64,000 bases of DNA from Pseudomonas protegens (lineage in GTDB: Bacteria > Pseudomonadota > Gammaproteobacteria > Pseudomonadales > Pseudomonadaceae): positions 5,364,501 to 5,428,500 of the forward strand of contig NZ_CP031396.1 in the NCBI RefSeq assembly GCF_003363755.1, in the 5' to 3' direction. The notes beneath the pieces are model-generated. The model saw only the letters and a program-made list of their open reading frames with translations. It had not been told where the DNA came from and made no database searches. Each line of letters starts with the position of its first letter. Position 1 is the stretch's first letter. Both the position numbers and the translations under genes were made by a program. This document shows, in pieces, positions 25,571-34,563 of this stretch.

Positions 25571-26235
25571 GCGTCTTTGCCCAATTGCTGGCCCGTGAAG
25601 CGCGCTTGCTGTTCCGACGCCCGGCGGAGTTGGCCAATCCCCTGGTGTTCTTCGCCATCGTCGTTGCACTGTTCCCATTGGCCGTGGGACCTGAGACAAA
25701 TCTGTTGCAAACCTTGTCTCCCGGGTTGGTCTGGGTAGCGGCCTTATTGTCCGTCCTGCTCTCGCTGGACGGGCTTTTTCGCAGTGATTTCGAGGACGGA
25801 TCCCTTGAACAGTGGGTCCTTTCGTCGCACCCCCTGCCTCTTCTGGTTTTGGCCAAGGTACTGGCACACTGGGCCTTTTCCGGCCTGGCACTGGTATTGC
25901 TTGCACCCTTGCTGGCCTTGATGCTCGGCTTGCCTGCCGCCTGCCTGCCGGTGTTGCTGGCTTCATTGATGCTGGGCACTCCGGTGCTGAGCCTGTTGGG
26001 CGCAGTGGGCGCAGCATTGACGGTGGGGTTGAAGCGTGGAGGCTTGCTGCTGGCGTTACTGATCCTGCCTCTGTACATCCCGGTATTGATTCTCGGCAGT
26101 GGCGCCCTGCAGGCGGCACTGCAGGGCATGCCGGCGACAGGTTATCTGCTGTGGCTTGGGAGCCTGACCGCCCTGGCAGTGACCCTTACACCCTTTGCAA
26201 TAGCTGCTGGCCTGAAGATCAGCGTCGGCGAATAA
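25567..26235 (+). CDS. ccmB: Heme exporter permease CcmB
   Basis: A 222-residue inner-membrane protein with about six hydrophobic helices. Family residues include LLAREARLLFRRPAELANPL near the N-terminus and DGLFRSDFEDGSLEQWVLS at about 75-93. It forms the CcmABCD complex with CcmA. The ATG at 25567 overlaps the ccmA stop; the GTG three codons upstream is less likely. A 78-base gap with a small CTGGTT/AACCAG hairpin (26242-26260) separates it from ccmC. Confidence 0.96.
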   Translation: MSVFAQLLAREARLLFRRPAELANPLVFFAIVVALFPLAVGPETNLLQTLSPGLVWVAALLSVLLSLDGLFRSDFEDGSLEQWVLSSHPLPLLVLAKVLAHWAFSGLALVLLAPLLALMLGLPAACLPVLLASLMLGTPVLSLLGAVGAALTVGLKRGGLLLALLILPLYIPVLILGSGALQAALQGMPATGYLLWLGSLTALAVTLTPFAIAAGLKISVGE

Positions 26236-26313
26236 TGAGGTCTGGTTGTTTTTTAACCAGTAAAGACCCTGGCTGTTCGTGAACGCGAAGAGCAACCGTG
26301 ATGGAAGCAATGA

Positions 26314-27069
26314 ATGAACTGGACTTGGTTTCATAAGCTCGGCTCGCCTAAATGGTTTTACGGCATCAGCGGCAAGCTGCTGCCCTGGCTGAGCGTCGCC
26401 GCCGTGTTGCTGATCGGTATCGGCGTCGTCTGGGGCCTGGCCTTTGCGCCACCGGATTACCAGCAGGGCAACAGCTTTCGCATCATCTATATCCATGTGC
26501 CAATGGCGATGCTGGCCCAGTCCTGCTACGTCATGCTGGCCGTGTGCGGTGTGGTCGGGCTGGTGTGGAAAATGAAACTGGCCGATGTCGCCCTGCAATG
26601 CGCGGCGCCCATCGGGCATTCGATCACCTTCCTGGCCCTGGTAACCGGGGCGATCTGGGGCAAGCCGACCTGGGGTTCCTGGTGGGTCTGGGATGCGCGA
26701 CTAACGTCGATGCTGATCCTGCTGTTTCTGTACGCAGGTCTGATTGCGCTCAATGCCGCCATCAGCAATCGTGACAGCGCCGCCAAGGCCTGCGCGGTGC
26801 TGGCGATTGTCGGCGTGGTGAACATCCCGATCATCAAATACTCGGTGGAGTGGTGGAACACCCTGCACCAGGGGGCGACTTTCACCCTCACCGAAAAGCC
26901 CGCCATGCCGGTGGAAATGTGGCTGCCGCTGCTGCTGACGTCCTTGGGTTTCTATTGTTTCTTTGGCGTGCTGCTGTTGCTGCGCATGCGCCTTGAGGTG
27001 CTCAAGCGCGAAGCCCGCACCAGTTGGGTCAAGGCCGAAGTCCAACGCAGCCTGGAGACCGCACAATGA
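26314..27069 (+). CDS. ccmC: Heme delivery protein CcmC
   Basis: A 251-residue membrane protein that loads heme on CcmE. The heme-handling WWD motif is TWGSWWVWDARLTS at about residues 117-130, flanked by conserved His in YIHVPMA and PIGHS. It has six predicted membrane helices. The length is typical. It overlaps ccmD by four bases. Confidence 0.97.
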   Translation: MNWTWFHKLGSPKWFYGISGKLLPWLSVAAVLLIGIGVVWGLAFAPPDYQQGNSFRIIYIHVPMAMLAQSCYVMLAVCGVVGLVWKMKLADVALQCAAPIGHSITFLALVTGAIWGKPTWGSWWVWDARLTSMLILLFLYAGLIALNAAISNRDSAAKACAVLAIVGVVNIPIIKYSVEWWNTLHQGATFTLTEKPAMPVEMWLPLLLTSLGFYCFFGVLLLLRMRLEVLKREARTSWVKAEVQRSLETAQ

Positions 27070-27242
27070 GCTTTGCATCCTTCAGCGATTTTCTCGCCAT
27101 GGGCCATCACGGCCTCTACGTCTGGTCGGCCTATGGCATTTGCCTGGTCGTCCTGGCTCGTGAGCTGGTGGCGCCGATCCTGGCGCGCAAGCGTTATCTG
27201 CAACAAGAGGCGCGTCGTCTGCGCCGGGAGAACGGTAAGTGA
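27066..27242 (+). CDS. ccmD: Heme exporter subunit CcmD
   Basis: A 58-residue small membrane protein. One helix (about 15-33, GLYVWSAYGICLVVLARELV) is followed by a basic tail (KRYLQQEARRLRREN), the usual CcmD layout. It helps release holo-CcmE from CcmABC. The ATG at 27066 overlaps the ccmC stop and its own stop overlaps the ccmE GTG. The frame is open 14 codons upstream inside ccmC, but that extension is not family-like. Confidence 0.93.
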   Translation: MSFASFSDFLAMGHHGLYVWSAYGICLVVLARELVAPILARKRYLQQEARRLRRENGK

Positions 27243-27694
27243 ATCCGCTGCGTAAAAAGCGTCTTTTGATCATCCTGGCGATCCTGGTGGGCGTCGGCAT
27301 TGCCGTCGGTCTGGCCCTCAGTGCGCTGAAGGAAAACATCAACCTGTTCTACACCCCGACCCAAATTGCCAATGGCGAAGCACCGCTGGACACGCGGATT
27401 CGCGCTGGCGGCATGGTCGAGGCCGGCTCCCTGCAACGTTCCGCCGACTCCCTGGACGTCAAATTCGTGGTCACCGACTTCAACAAGTCAGTGGCCATCA
27501 CCTACCGCGGCATCCTTCCGGACCTGTTCCGCGAAGGGCAGGGCATTGTCGCCCTGGGCAAGCTCAACGCCGATGGCGTGGTGGTGGCCGATGAAGTGCT
27601 GGCCAAGCACGACGAGAAATACATGCCGCCGGAAGTCACCAAGGCGTTGCAAGACAGCGGCCAGTCGGCACCGACACCAGCGAAAGAGGGTTAA
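27239..27694 (+). CDS. ccmE: Periplasmic heme chaperone CcmE
   Basis: A 151-residue membrane-anchored heme carrier. It has an N-terminal anchor (about 5-28, KRLLIILAILVGVGIAVGL) and a beta-barrel domain, with the covalent heme-binding His in VLAKHDEKYMPPEV near residue 124. The C-terminal tail is flexible. It starts with GTG overlapping ccmD. It takes heme from CcmC and passes it to CcmF/CcmH. Confidence 0.96.
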   Translation: MNPLRKKRLLIILAILVGVGIAVGLALSALKENINLFYTPTQIANGEAPLDTRIRAGGMVEAGSLQRSADSLDVKFVVTDFNKSVAITYRGILPDLFREGQGIVALGKLNADGVVVADEVLAKHDEKYMPPEVTKALQDSGQSAPTPAKEG

Positions 27695-27697
27695 GCC

Positions 27698-29686
27698 ATG
27701 AGTTCCGCACTGTTCGTTCCCGAACTCGGTCATCTGGCGATGATCCTCGCCCTGTGCTTTGCCCTGGTCCAGGCGGTGGTGCCATTGCTGGGTGCCTGGC
27801 GCGGCGACCGCCTGTGGATGAGCCTGGCCCAGCCAGCAGCCTGGGGCCAGTTCGCGTTCCTGGTATTCGCCTTCGGCTGCCTGACCTACGCCTTCATGAG
27901 TGACGATTTCTCGGTGGCCTATGTCGCCAGCAACTCCAACAGCGCCTTGCCCTGGTACTACAAGTTCAGCGCCGTGTGGGGCGCCCACGAAGGTTCGCTG
28001 CTGCTCTGGGCGCTGATCCTCGGGGGCTGGACCTTCGCTGTGTCGGTGTTCTCGCGCCAGTTGCCACAAGTGATGCTGGCCCGGGTGCTGGCGGTGATGG
28101 GCATGATCAGCACCGGCTTCCTGCTGTTCCTGATCATGACCTCCAACCCGTTTTCGCGAATCCTGCCCCAGGTACCGGCGGACGGTCGTGACCTCAACCC
28201 GCTGTTGCAGGACATCGGCCTGATCGTCCACCCACCCATGCTGTACATGGGTTACGTCGGTTTCTCGGTGGCCTTTGCCTTTGCCATTGCCGCGCTGCTG
28301 GGCGGTCGCCTGGACGCTGCCTGGGCTCGCTGGTCGCGGCCCTGGACCATCGTCGCCTGGGCCTTCCTTGGCATCGGTATCACCCTGGGCTCCTGGTGGG
28401 CCTACTACGAACTGGGTTGGGGCGGCTGGTGGTTCTGGGACCCGGTGGAAAACGCTTCCTTCATGCCCTGGCTGGTGGGCACGGCCTTGATCCACTCCCT
28501 GGCAGTGACGGAAAAGCGCGGTGTATTCAAGAGCTGGACCGTGCTGCTGGCCATTGCCGCGTTTTCCCTGAGCCTGCTGGGGACCTTCCTGGTGCGCTCC
28601 GGGGTCCTGACTTCAGTGCACGCCTTCGCTTCGGACCCTGAGCGTGGCGTGTTCATCCTGATCTTCCTGCTGTTCGTAGTGGGGGGCTCCCTGACCCTGT
28701 TTGCCCTGCGGGCGCCGGTGGTCAAGAGCCATGTGGGCTTCAACCTGTGGTCCCGGGAAACCCTGCTGTTGGGCAACAACCTGGTGCTGGTGGTGGCGTC
28801 CTCGATGATCCTGCTGGGCACCCTGTATCCGCTGGTGCTGGATGCCCTGACCGGGGCCAAGCTGTCGGTGGGCCCGCCGTATTTCAATGCGCTGTTCATT
28901 CCGCTGATGGCCCTGCTGATGGTGGTGATGGCGGTGGGCGTGCTGGTGCGCTGGAAAGACACCCCGGTGAAATGGCTGCTGGGCATGCTCGGTCCGGTGC
29001 TGCTGGGCAGCGTGGCCCTGGCCGTGGTGGCCGGCATTGCCTACGGCGACTTCAACTGGGCGGTGTTGGCGACCTTCTTGCTGGCGGCCTGGGTGCTGCT
29101 GGCCGGGGTGCGTGACATCTTCGACAAGACCCGCCACAAGGGCCTGATCAAGGGCCTGCCAAGCCTGACTCGCAGTTATTGGGGCATGCAGCTGGCGCAC
29201 CTGGGCATTGCAATCTGCGCCCTGGGCGTGGTGCTGTCGAGCCAGAACAGCGCCGAGCGCGACCTGCGCCTGGAGCCAGGCGAGTCCATGGAACTGGCCG
29301 GTTATCAGTTCATCTTCGAAGGCGCCAAGCATTTCGAAGGGCCGAACTTCACTTCCGACAAGGGCACTGTGCGTGTGGTGCGCAACGGCAAGGAAGTGGC
29401 GGTGCTGCACCCGGAAAAACGCCTGTACACCGTGCAGAGTTCGATGATGACCGAAGCTGGCATCGATGCCGGTTTCACCCGTGACCTGTATGTCGCCCTG
29501 GGCGAATCCCTGGGTGATGGCGCCTGGGCGGTGCGGGTGCACGTCAAGCCGTTCGTGCGCTGGATCTGGTTCGGCGGCCTGCTCACCGGGTTCGGTGGCT
29601 TGCTGGCGGCGATGGATCGGCGTTATCGGGTCAAGGTTAAAAGCCGCGTGCGCGAAGCGCTGGGCATGACAGGAGCCGCCGCATGA
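27698..29686 (+). CDS. ccmF: Cytochrome c heme lyase subunit CcmF
   Basis: A 662-residue, many-helix membrane protein that joins heme to apocytochrome c. The WWD domain reads GGWWFWDPVENASFMPW near residue 245, with conserved His in WGAHEGSLLLW and HPPMLYMGY. A large periplasmic loop lies near the C-terminus before the last helix. It overlaps ccmG by four bases. The length fits the family. Confidence 0.97.
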   Translation: MSSALFVPELGHLAMILALCFALVQAVVPLLGAWRGDRLWMSLAQPAAWGQFAFLVFAFGCLTYAFMSDDFSVAYVASNSNSALPWYYKFSAVWGAHEGSLLLWALILGGWTFAVSVFSRQLPQVMLARVLAVMGMISTGFLLFLIMTSNPFSRILPQVPADGRDLNPLLQDIGLIVHPPMLYMGYVGFSVAFAFAIAALLGGRLDAAWARWSRPWTIVAWAFLGIGITLGSWWAYYELGWGGWWFWDPVENASFMPWLVGTALIHSLAVTEKRGVFKSWTVLLAIAAFSLSLLGTFLVRSGVLTSVHAFASDPERGVFILIFLLFVVGGSLTLFALRAPVVKSHVGFNLWSRETLLLGNNLVLVVASSMILLGTLYPLVLDALTGAKLSVGPPYFNALFIPLMALLMVVMAVGVLVRWKDTPVKWLLGMLGPVLLGSVALAVVAGIAYGDFNWAVLATFLLAAWVLLAGVRDIFDKTRHKGLIKGLPSLTRSYWGMQLAHLGIAICALGVVLSSQNSAERDLRLEPGESMELAGYQFIFEGAKHFEGPNFTSDKGTVRVVRNGKEVAVLHPEKRLYTVQSSMMTEAGIDAGFTRDLYVALGESLGDGAWAVRVHVKPFVRWIWFGGLLTGFGGLLAAMDRRYRVKVKSRVREALGMTGAAA

Positions 29687-30219
29687 GACGCTGGATGATG
29701 ATGTTGCCCCTGGCAGTGTTCCTGGTGGTGGCGGTGTTCCTCTATCGCGGGTTGTATCTGGACCCGGCCGAGCTGCCGTCGGCGATGATCGGCAAGCCGT
29801 TCCCGGAGTTCTCCCTGCCGTCGGTGCAGGGCGACAAGACCCTGACCCGCGCTGACCTGCTGGGCAAGCCGGCTTTGGTCAACGTCTGGGGCACCTGGTG
29901 CATTTCCTGCCGGGTCGAGCATCCGGTGCTGAACAAGCTGGCCGAGAAGGGCGTGGTGATCTACGGCATCAACTACAAGGACGTCAATGCCGACGCCCTG
30001 AAGTGGCTGGCCGAGTTCCACAATCCCTACCTGTTGGATGTGCGTGACGAGGAGGGCTCCCTGGGGCTCAATCTGGGTGTCTATGGCGCCCCGGAAACCT
30101 TCTTCATCGATGCCAAGGGCATCATCCGTGACAAGTTCGTCGGGGTGATCGACGAAGTGGTGTGGCGCGAACAGCTGGCGGCCAAGTACCAGGCCCTGGT
30201 AGACGAGGCCAAACCATGA
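29683..30219 (+). CDS. ccmG: Thiol:disulfide interchange protein CcmG/DsbE
   Basis: A 178-residue membrane-anchored thioredoxin-fold protein that keeps apocytochrome CXXCH cysteines reduced. It has an N-terminal anchor (about 5-24) and an active site WGTWCISCRVEHP near residues 68-80. The acidic groove residues and the cis-Pro segment GAPETFFID follow. Start and stop both overlap neighbours in the ccm operon. Confidence 0.96.
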   Translation: MRRWMMMLPLAVFLVVAVFLYRGLYLDPAELPSAMIGKPFPEFSLPSVQGDKTLTRADLLGKPALVNVWGTWCISCRVEHPVLNKLAEKGVVIYGINYKDVNADALKWLAEFHNPYLLDVRDEEGSLGLNLGVYGAPETFFIDAKGIIRDKFVGVIDEVVWREQLAAKYQALVDEAKP

Positions 30220-30689
30220 AGCGCTGGTTAGCCGCCGCCATCCTGGGCCTGAGCATCGCTGGCGTGGCCCACGCTGCCATCGATACCTACCAGTTCGCCA
30301 ATGACACCGACCGCGAAAGGTTTCGCGAGCTGACCAAGGAACTGCGCTGCCCCAAGTGCCAGAACCAGGACATCGCCGATTCCAATGCACCGATTGCCGC
30401 CGACCTGCGCAAGGAGATTTTCCGCATGCTCGGCGAGGGCAAGGACAATCAGCAGATCATCGACTTCATGGTGGATCGCTACGGTGACTTCGTGCGTTAC
30501 AAGCCGGCCCTGACCGGCAAGACCGCCTTGCTCTGGTTCGGTCCTGCCGGCCTGTTGCTGGGCGGGCTGGTGATCATTGCCGTGATAGTCCGGCGTCGTC
30601 GCGTCGAACGCAGCGACAGCCCGAACACGCTTTCCGTCGAAGAGCGTCAGCGCCTCGACCAACTGCTGGATAAAACCCCCCATGATTGA
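30216..30689 (+). CDS. ccmH: Cytochrome c maturation protein CcmH (thioreductase subunit)
   Basis: A 157-residue protein with a signal peptide (residues 1-20, ending VAHA) and the redox motif LRCPKCQNQDIADS at about 42-55. One C-terminal membrane helix lies near residues 106-128. It handles apocytochrome thiols together with CcmG and CcmF. The ATG at 30216 overlaps the ccmG stop. Its stop overlaps ccmI by eight bases. Confidence 0.96.
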   Translation: MKRWLAAAILGLSIAGVAHAAIDTYQFANDTDRERFRELTKELRCPKCQNQDIADSNAPIAADLRKEIFRMLGEGKDNQQIIDFMVDRYGDFVRYKPALTGKTALLWFGPAGLLLGGLVIIAVIVRRRRVERSDSPNTLSVEERQRLDQLLDKTPHD

Positions 30690-31887
30690 TTTCTGGCTTG
30701 CAGCAGGTCTGCTGCTCCTGATCGCCCTGAGTTTCCTGTTGATCCCGGTATTGCGTGAGCGTCGTGCCCAACGTGAGGAGGATCGTACCGCGCTGAACGT
30801 GGCGCTTTATGAAGAGCGCGTGGCCGAGCTGCATGGCCAGCAAGCGCAAGGCGTACTCAGTGCCGAGCAGATGGACGCGGGGCGCGCGGAAGCGGCCCGG
30901 GAACTGCTGGCGGACACCGAAGGCAGCGGCCCAGTGCGGACCTCGCGTCTGGGCAAACCTCTGCCGCTGTTGGCGGCGCTGCTGGTACCGGTGCTGGGCT
31001 TGGGTCTGTATCTGCATTTTGGTGCCAGCGACAAGGTCGAGCTGACCCGGGAGTTCGCCCAGGCGCCGCAGTCCATGGAAGAAATGACCCGGCGCCTGGA
31101 GCGCGCAGTGGCGGCCCAGCCGGATTCTGCCGAGGGCCTGTATTTCCTTGGGCGTACCTACATGGCCCAGGACCGTCCAGCGGACGCGGCGAAGATCTTC
31201 GAGCGTACCGTGGCCCTGGCCGGACGCCAGCCCGAGCTGTTGGGGCAGTGGGCCCAGGCTCAATACTTCGCCGATAACAAGCAATGGTCGGACAAGGTCC
31301 AGGGCTTGACCGATGAAGCGTTGAAGGCCGATCCCAACGAAGTCACCAGTCTCGGGTTGCTGGGTATCGCCGCTTTCGAAGGCGGGCGTTTCCAGGAGGC
31401 CATCGATTACTGGAAGCGCCTGCAGGCGCAACTGCCGCCGCAGGACAATTCCCGTGCCGCGCTGCAGGGAGGCATTGATCGCGCCAGCGAAAAACTGCTG
31501 GCGGCCGGTGGCAAGGTCGCGGCCGAGCCTGCGGTCAAGGCCAAGGGCGCCTTGCTCAAGGTCCGGGTCGATCTGGCGGCGGAGCTCAAGGCCAAGGTCC
31601 AGCCGGGTGACAGCGTGTTCATCTTCGCTCGTGCCACCCAGGGCCCGCCCGCGCCGTTGGCGGCCAAGCGCCTGACCGTCGCCGACCTGCCGGCCACTGT
31701 GGAGCTGGGGGATAGCGACGCGATGATGCCGCAGTTGAAACTGTCGAACTTCCCTGAAGTCCAACTGGTTGCGCGCATTTCCCGTGCCGGCCAGCCAACG
31801 GCCGGTGAGTGGATCGGGCAGAGCCAGCCCCTGCCCAGCAGCACCACGGCCGCGCAACAGCTGACCATCGACAGTCCGGATCAATAA
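30682..31887 (+). CDS. ccmI: Cytochrome c biogenesis protein CcmI (TPR chaperone)
   Basis: A 401-residue apocytochrome chaperone. It has two N-terminal membrane segments (about 2-24 and 96-112), a cytoplasmic loop between them, and a periplasmic region of TPR-like helices at about 120-265, for example GLYFLGRTYMAQDRPADAAK. The C-terminal beta-rich domain, rich in Lys and Val, spans about 280-400. It closes the ccm operon proper and matches the long Pseudomonas CcmI/CycH form. Confidence 0.92.
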   Translation: MIDFWLAAGLLLLIALSFLLIPVLRERRAQREEDRTALNVALYEERVAELHGQQAQGVLSAEQMDAGRAEAARELLADTEGSGPVRTSRLGKPLPLLAALLVPVLGLGLYLHFGASDKVELTREFAQAPQSMEEMTRRLERAVAAQPDSAEGLYFLGRTYMAQDRPADAAKIFERTVALAGRQPELLGQWAQAQYFADNKQWSDKVQGLTDEALKADPNEVTSLGLLGIAAFEGGRFQEAIDYWKRLQAQLPPQDNSRAALQGGIDRASEKLLAAGGKVAAEPAVKAKGALLKVRVDLAAELKAKVQPGDSVFIFARATQGPPAPLAAKRLTVADLPATVELGDSDAMMPQLKLSNFPEVQLVARISRAGQPTAGEWIGQSQPLPSSTTAAQQLTIDSPDQ

Positions 31888-31901
31888 TCAGAGAAGCCGC
31901 C

Positions 31902-32309
31902 ATGACCGCCATCGCTCGTATCACCCTGTTGTCACTGGTCCTGGGGTTGAGTGCTTGTACGGTCCACCGGCCGGCGCCGACCTCCTCTGAACCCATCCCG
32001 CCTGCGGGGCCGAGTACGCGCCCGGCCCCGTCCACGGCTCCCGCGCCAGTCAAGCCCGGGGCGCCGATTCCCGCCGCCAAGCCCCTGCCACGCACCTCCG
32101 CGAGCTTTGCTCCGCCACCCGGCGGGCACAGTCACTGGGATGCGCGGCTGGGGGTCTATGTGCTGGATAACCAGAGCAACACCTTCTATCGCCAACGCAC
32201 CTATTACCGTTGGAACAACGGCTGGAGCCGCTCCATCAGCCCCGACGGTCCCTGGGAAGACACCGACATCCATGGTGTACCCGCAGGGCTGGGGCGTCAG
32301 TTCCAGTAA
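31902..32309 (+). CDS. Small Pro-rich outer-membrane-type lipoprotein, function unknown
   Basis: A 135-residue protein with a lipoprotein signal: a hydrophobic stretch ending LGLSAC, with the lipidated Cys at residue 18. A Pro/Ala/Ser/Thr-rich linker (about 20-68) precedes a compact C-terminal domain rich in Tyr and Trp (HSHWDARLGVYVLDN, TYYRWNNGWSRS). The ATG at 31902 follows a weak purine site and is 14 bases after ccmI, so it is probably co-transcribed. I do not recognise a function. The Trp/Tyr repeats suggest a small beta domain. Confidence 0.75.
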   Translation: MTAIARITLLSLVLGLSACTVHRPAPTSSEPIPPAGPSTRPAPSTAPAPVKPGAPIPAAKPLPRTSASFAPPPGGHSHWDARLGVYVLDNQSNTFYRQRTYYRWNNGWSRSISPDGPWEDTDIHGVPAGLGRQFQ

Positions 32310-32447
32310 TTTTCAACGCCATCGACTGACAGCAAAGGCGCGGGCCAGAGCCGGCGCCGGCCTTGCCATGGTCAGCGGATTATTTAAGCCCTGCCCAGGC
32401 TGGCCGATACAGCGGGGTGTTCCTGAGTATCAGCCGTTGAGCGCCCG

Positions 32448-33590
32448 ATGAAGAAAGACCTGAACAAACCCTATGTCGCGCCGATGCTGTTCTGGCTGGC
32501 CGTGGTCTGCGTCCTGTTGCTGTTGTACGGCCTGGGGCCGGCGGACGTGCCGGAGCTGATCTATCTGTCCCTGGCACCGGTGTACCTGCTGGTGGCCTTC
32601 GCCTTCATGTACTACTTCTTCTGCTGGAGCCTGATCTCGGTTTTTCGCTTGGGGGAGGTCGGCTGGAAGAAAGTCGACTACGGCTGGTTGCTGCTGGCTG
32701 CCCTGGCCCTGATCAGCGCCACCCAGGCGGTGCGGGTGGACTGGTTCCAGAGTGACTACCAGCTGGCACAAAGCGCCCGGGACGCAGCGCAGCGCAGAGT
32801 GCTGGCCGAGATCGACGACATGCTCGGCAGCGCTCACTGCAAGGCGGCGCAGGAGCTGCATGAGCCCCAGGATGCCGCCCAGGTCAGCAACCTGTGCGAA
32901 CGCTTTGGCACATTGGAGCGTTCTGCCGATGGGCGTCTTTCGGCTTTGGCCGTGATCAAGGTGCAGCAGGCCCTGGGCGACCTTCGTGGTGAGTATTCAG
33001 CGCCGCTGGTGCAGCAATGGCTGCAGCGTCTGGGGGACACCTTCAGTGAGCTGGAGCACCAGCGGGCCGAGGTACATCGTCTGCATGGCCTGACCGAGGC
33101 CAGTCATACCGAGAGGCTCTATGGCTACTGCGCACCTTTGCTGCTGGTGATCGCCCTGGCGCTGCGGGCGTCCAAGGTGACCGGCGAGGTACTGCTCAAG
33201 GCGCCGCGCCGGCGCAAGCTGTGGCTGATCGTCAACCGGCGGGTAGTGATCGACGGCCTGGGCTTTGTCCGCGGTGCCCGCGCGCGCCTGGACGAAGCCC
33301 TGAGGAACTGGCGTGTGGCGCAATGGGGCGTGGTGCACCTATCCTGCCCGTTCATTGCCGGAGCCAGCCCCCAGGACACCCCGGTCCCGGTGATCCCGGG
33401 TTTCTACGAGAACGAGTTCCAGCTCGCCAGTCTTGGCGAGTTCGACAGCAGTGAGTTCGTCCAGTGGGCCGCGATCCAGACCATCGACGTCCTGTATCTG
33501 GTGGGTGAAACCGACCTGAGCCTGATCGACCGGCTGCGGCGCTGGGGTGAGGCGGCGAATATCGAAGTGCTGGTGCGCGAGCGGATCTGA
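32448..33590 (+). CDS. Unrecognised membrane protein
   Basis: A 380-residue protein I cannot assign. It has three hydrophobic helices near the N-terminus (about 11-32, 38-66 and 75-95). A charged region (about 95-222) with coiled-coil character and four Cys follows, then one more helix (about 227-246, CAPLLLVIALALRAS), and a soluble C-terminal region (about 250-380) with mixed alpha/beta character. That C-terminal part, starting WLIVNRRVVIDGLGFVRGAR, could be a cytoplasmic nucleotide or protein-binding domain, but I see no Walker or other signature. The gene stands alone, 138 bases after the lipoprotein gene and convergent with a LysR gene. Confidence 0.8.
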   Translation: MKKDLNKPYVAPMLFWLAVVCVLLLLYGLGPADVPELIYLSLAPVYLLVAFAFMYYFFCWSLISVFRLGEVGWKKVDYGWLLLAALALISATQAVRVDWFQSDYQLAQSARDAAQRRVLAEIDDMLGSAHCKAAQELHEPQDAAQVSNLCERFGTLERSADGRLSALAVIKVQQALGDLRGEYSAPLVQQWLQRLGDTFSELEHQRAEVHRLHGLTEASHTERLYGYCAPLLLVIALALRASKVTGEVLLKAPRRRKLWLIVNRRVVIDGLGFVRGARARLDEALRNWRVAQWGVVHLSCPFIAGASPQDTPVPVIPGFYENEFQLASLGEFDSSEFVQWAAIQTIDVLYLVGETDLSLIDRLRRWGEAANIEVLVRERI

Positions 33591-33600
33591 GGCCGGGGTT

Positions 33601-34485
33601 TCACAGACGCTCCAGCAAATGCTCCACATAGTCCACGAACGCCCGGGCCTTGGCACTCACCAGGCGCCCGCCGGGAAACACAGCCCACAGCTGTTGCCGG
33701 GGCAGTTGCCAATCCGTGAGCACGGCCTTGACCGCACCCTTGGCCAGCTCCGGGGCAAACATCCATTGCGAGGCCATTGCCAGCCCCTGGTGGGCCAGTA
33801 CCGATTCGCGCAAGCCTTCTGCGGCATTCACTCGAACCCTGCCACTGACACTTACCCGTTGCTCGTCGTCGCCCTGGGAAAAGTGCCAGAGATTACCGGG
33901 CCCCCGGCTGTAGATCACCGCTTGATGCCCGGTCAGTTCACCGGGATGCTGCGGCTCGCCGTGCTCGGCGAAGTACTCGGGAGTGGCCAGCAGCAGGCGC
34001 GGGCACTCGGCGATCTGGCGGGCGATGAGGGTCGAGTCGGCGAGGCTGCCCATGCGCAAGGCGACATCGACTCCCGCCTCCACCAGATTGATGGTGTGAT
34101 CATCCATCACCACGTCGATCTGCAACTCGGGGTGCTGCTCCAGAAAGGGCCCCAGGTGAGGAATGATATGCAGGCGGGCGAAGGTCACCGCCGCACAGAT
34201 GCGCAAGGTGCCACGCAACTGGGAGGCCGAGCCCCGGGCGGCATTTTCCGCTTCGCTGGCTTCCTCCAGGGTGCGTTTGGCCCGTTCGAAGAAGGCCAGG
34301 CCGGCTTCGGTGGGGCTCAGGCCGCGGGTGGAGCGCAGCAACAGCCGCACCTGCAGATAGGCCTCCAGTTGGGCGATGCTTTTCGATACGGCGGGCTGAC
34401 CCAGGTTCAGACGCCGGGCGGCAGCGGAGAAGGAGCCGCTTTCCACCACATGTACAAAGGTTTCCATCGCGGCCAGGCGGTCCAT
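33601..34485 (-). CDS. LysR-family transcriptional regulator
   Basis: A 294-residue LTTR. The N-terminal winged helix-turn-helix (about 1-60) contains FVHVVESGSFSAAARRLNL and the recognition helix QPAVSKSIAQLEAYL. The C-terminal effector domain follows from about residue 90. The ATG at 34485 (MDRLAAMETF) is the family-type start; an open extension of 25 codons upstream is not LysR-like. It lies 78 bases downstream of the MFS gene on the same strand, so it may be co-transcribed with it and may control it. The effector is unknown. Confidence 0.9.
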   Translation of the reverse strand: MDRLAAMETFVHVVESGSFSAAARRLNLGQPAVSKSIAQLEAYLQVRLLLRSTRGLSPTEAGLAFFERAKRTLEEASEAENAARGSASQLRGTLRICAAVTFARLHIIPHLGPFLEQHPELQIDVVMDDHTINLVEAGVDVALRMGSLADSTLIARQIAECPRLLLATPEYFAEHGEPQHPGELTGHQAVIYSRGPGNLWHFSQGDDEQRVSVSGRVRVNAAEGLRESVLAHQGLAMASQWMFAPELAKGAVKAVLTDWQLPRQQLWAVFPGGRLVSAKARAFVDYVEHLLERL

Positions 34486-34563
34486 CGGTTGTCCTTGCTG
34501 GGTTGAGAAGGGGGCACTTGAGCAGTGTGCGCCAAAACGTTCACCGGGTCCTGGGCGCACGGC

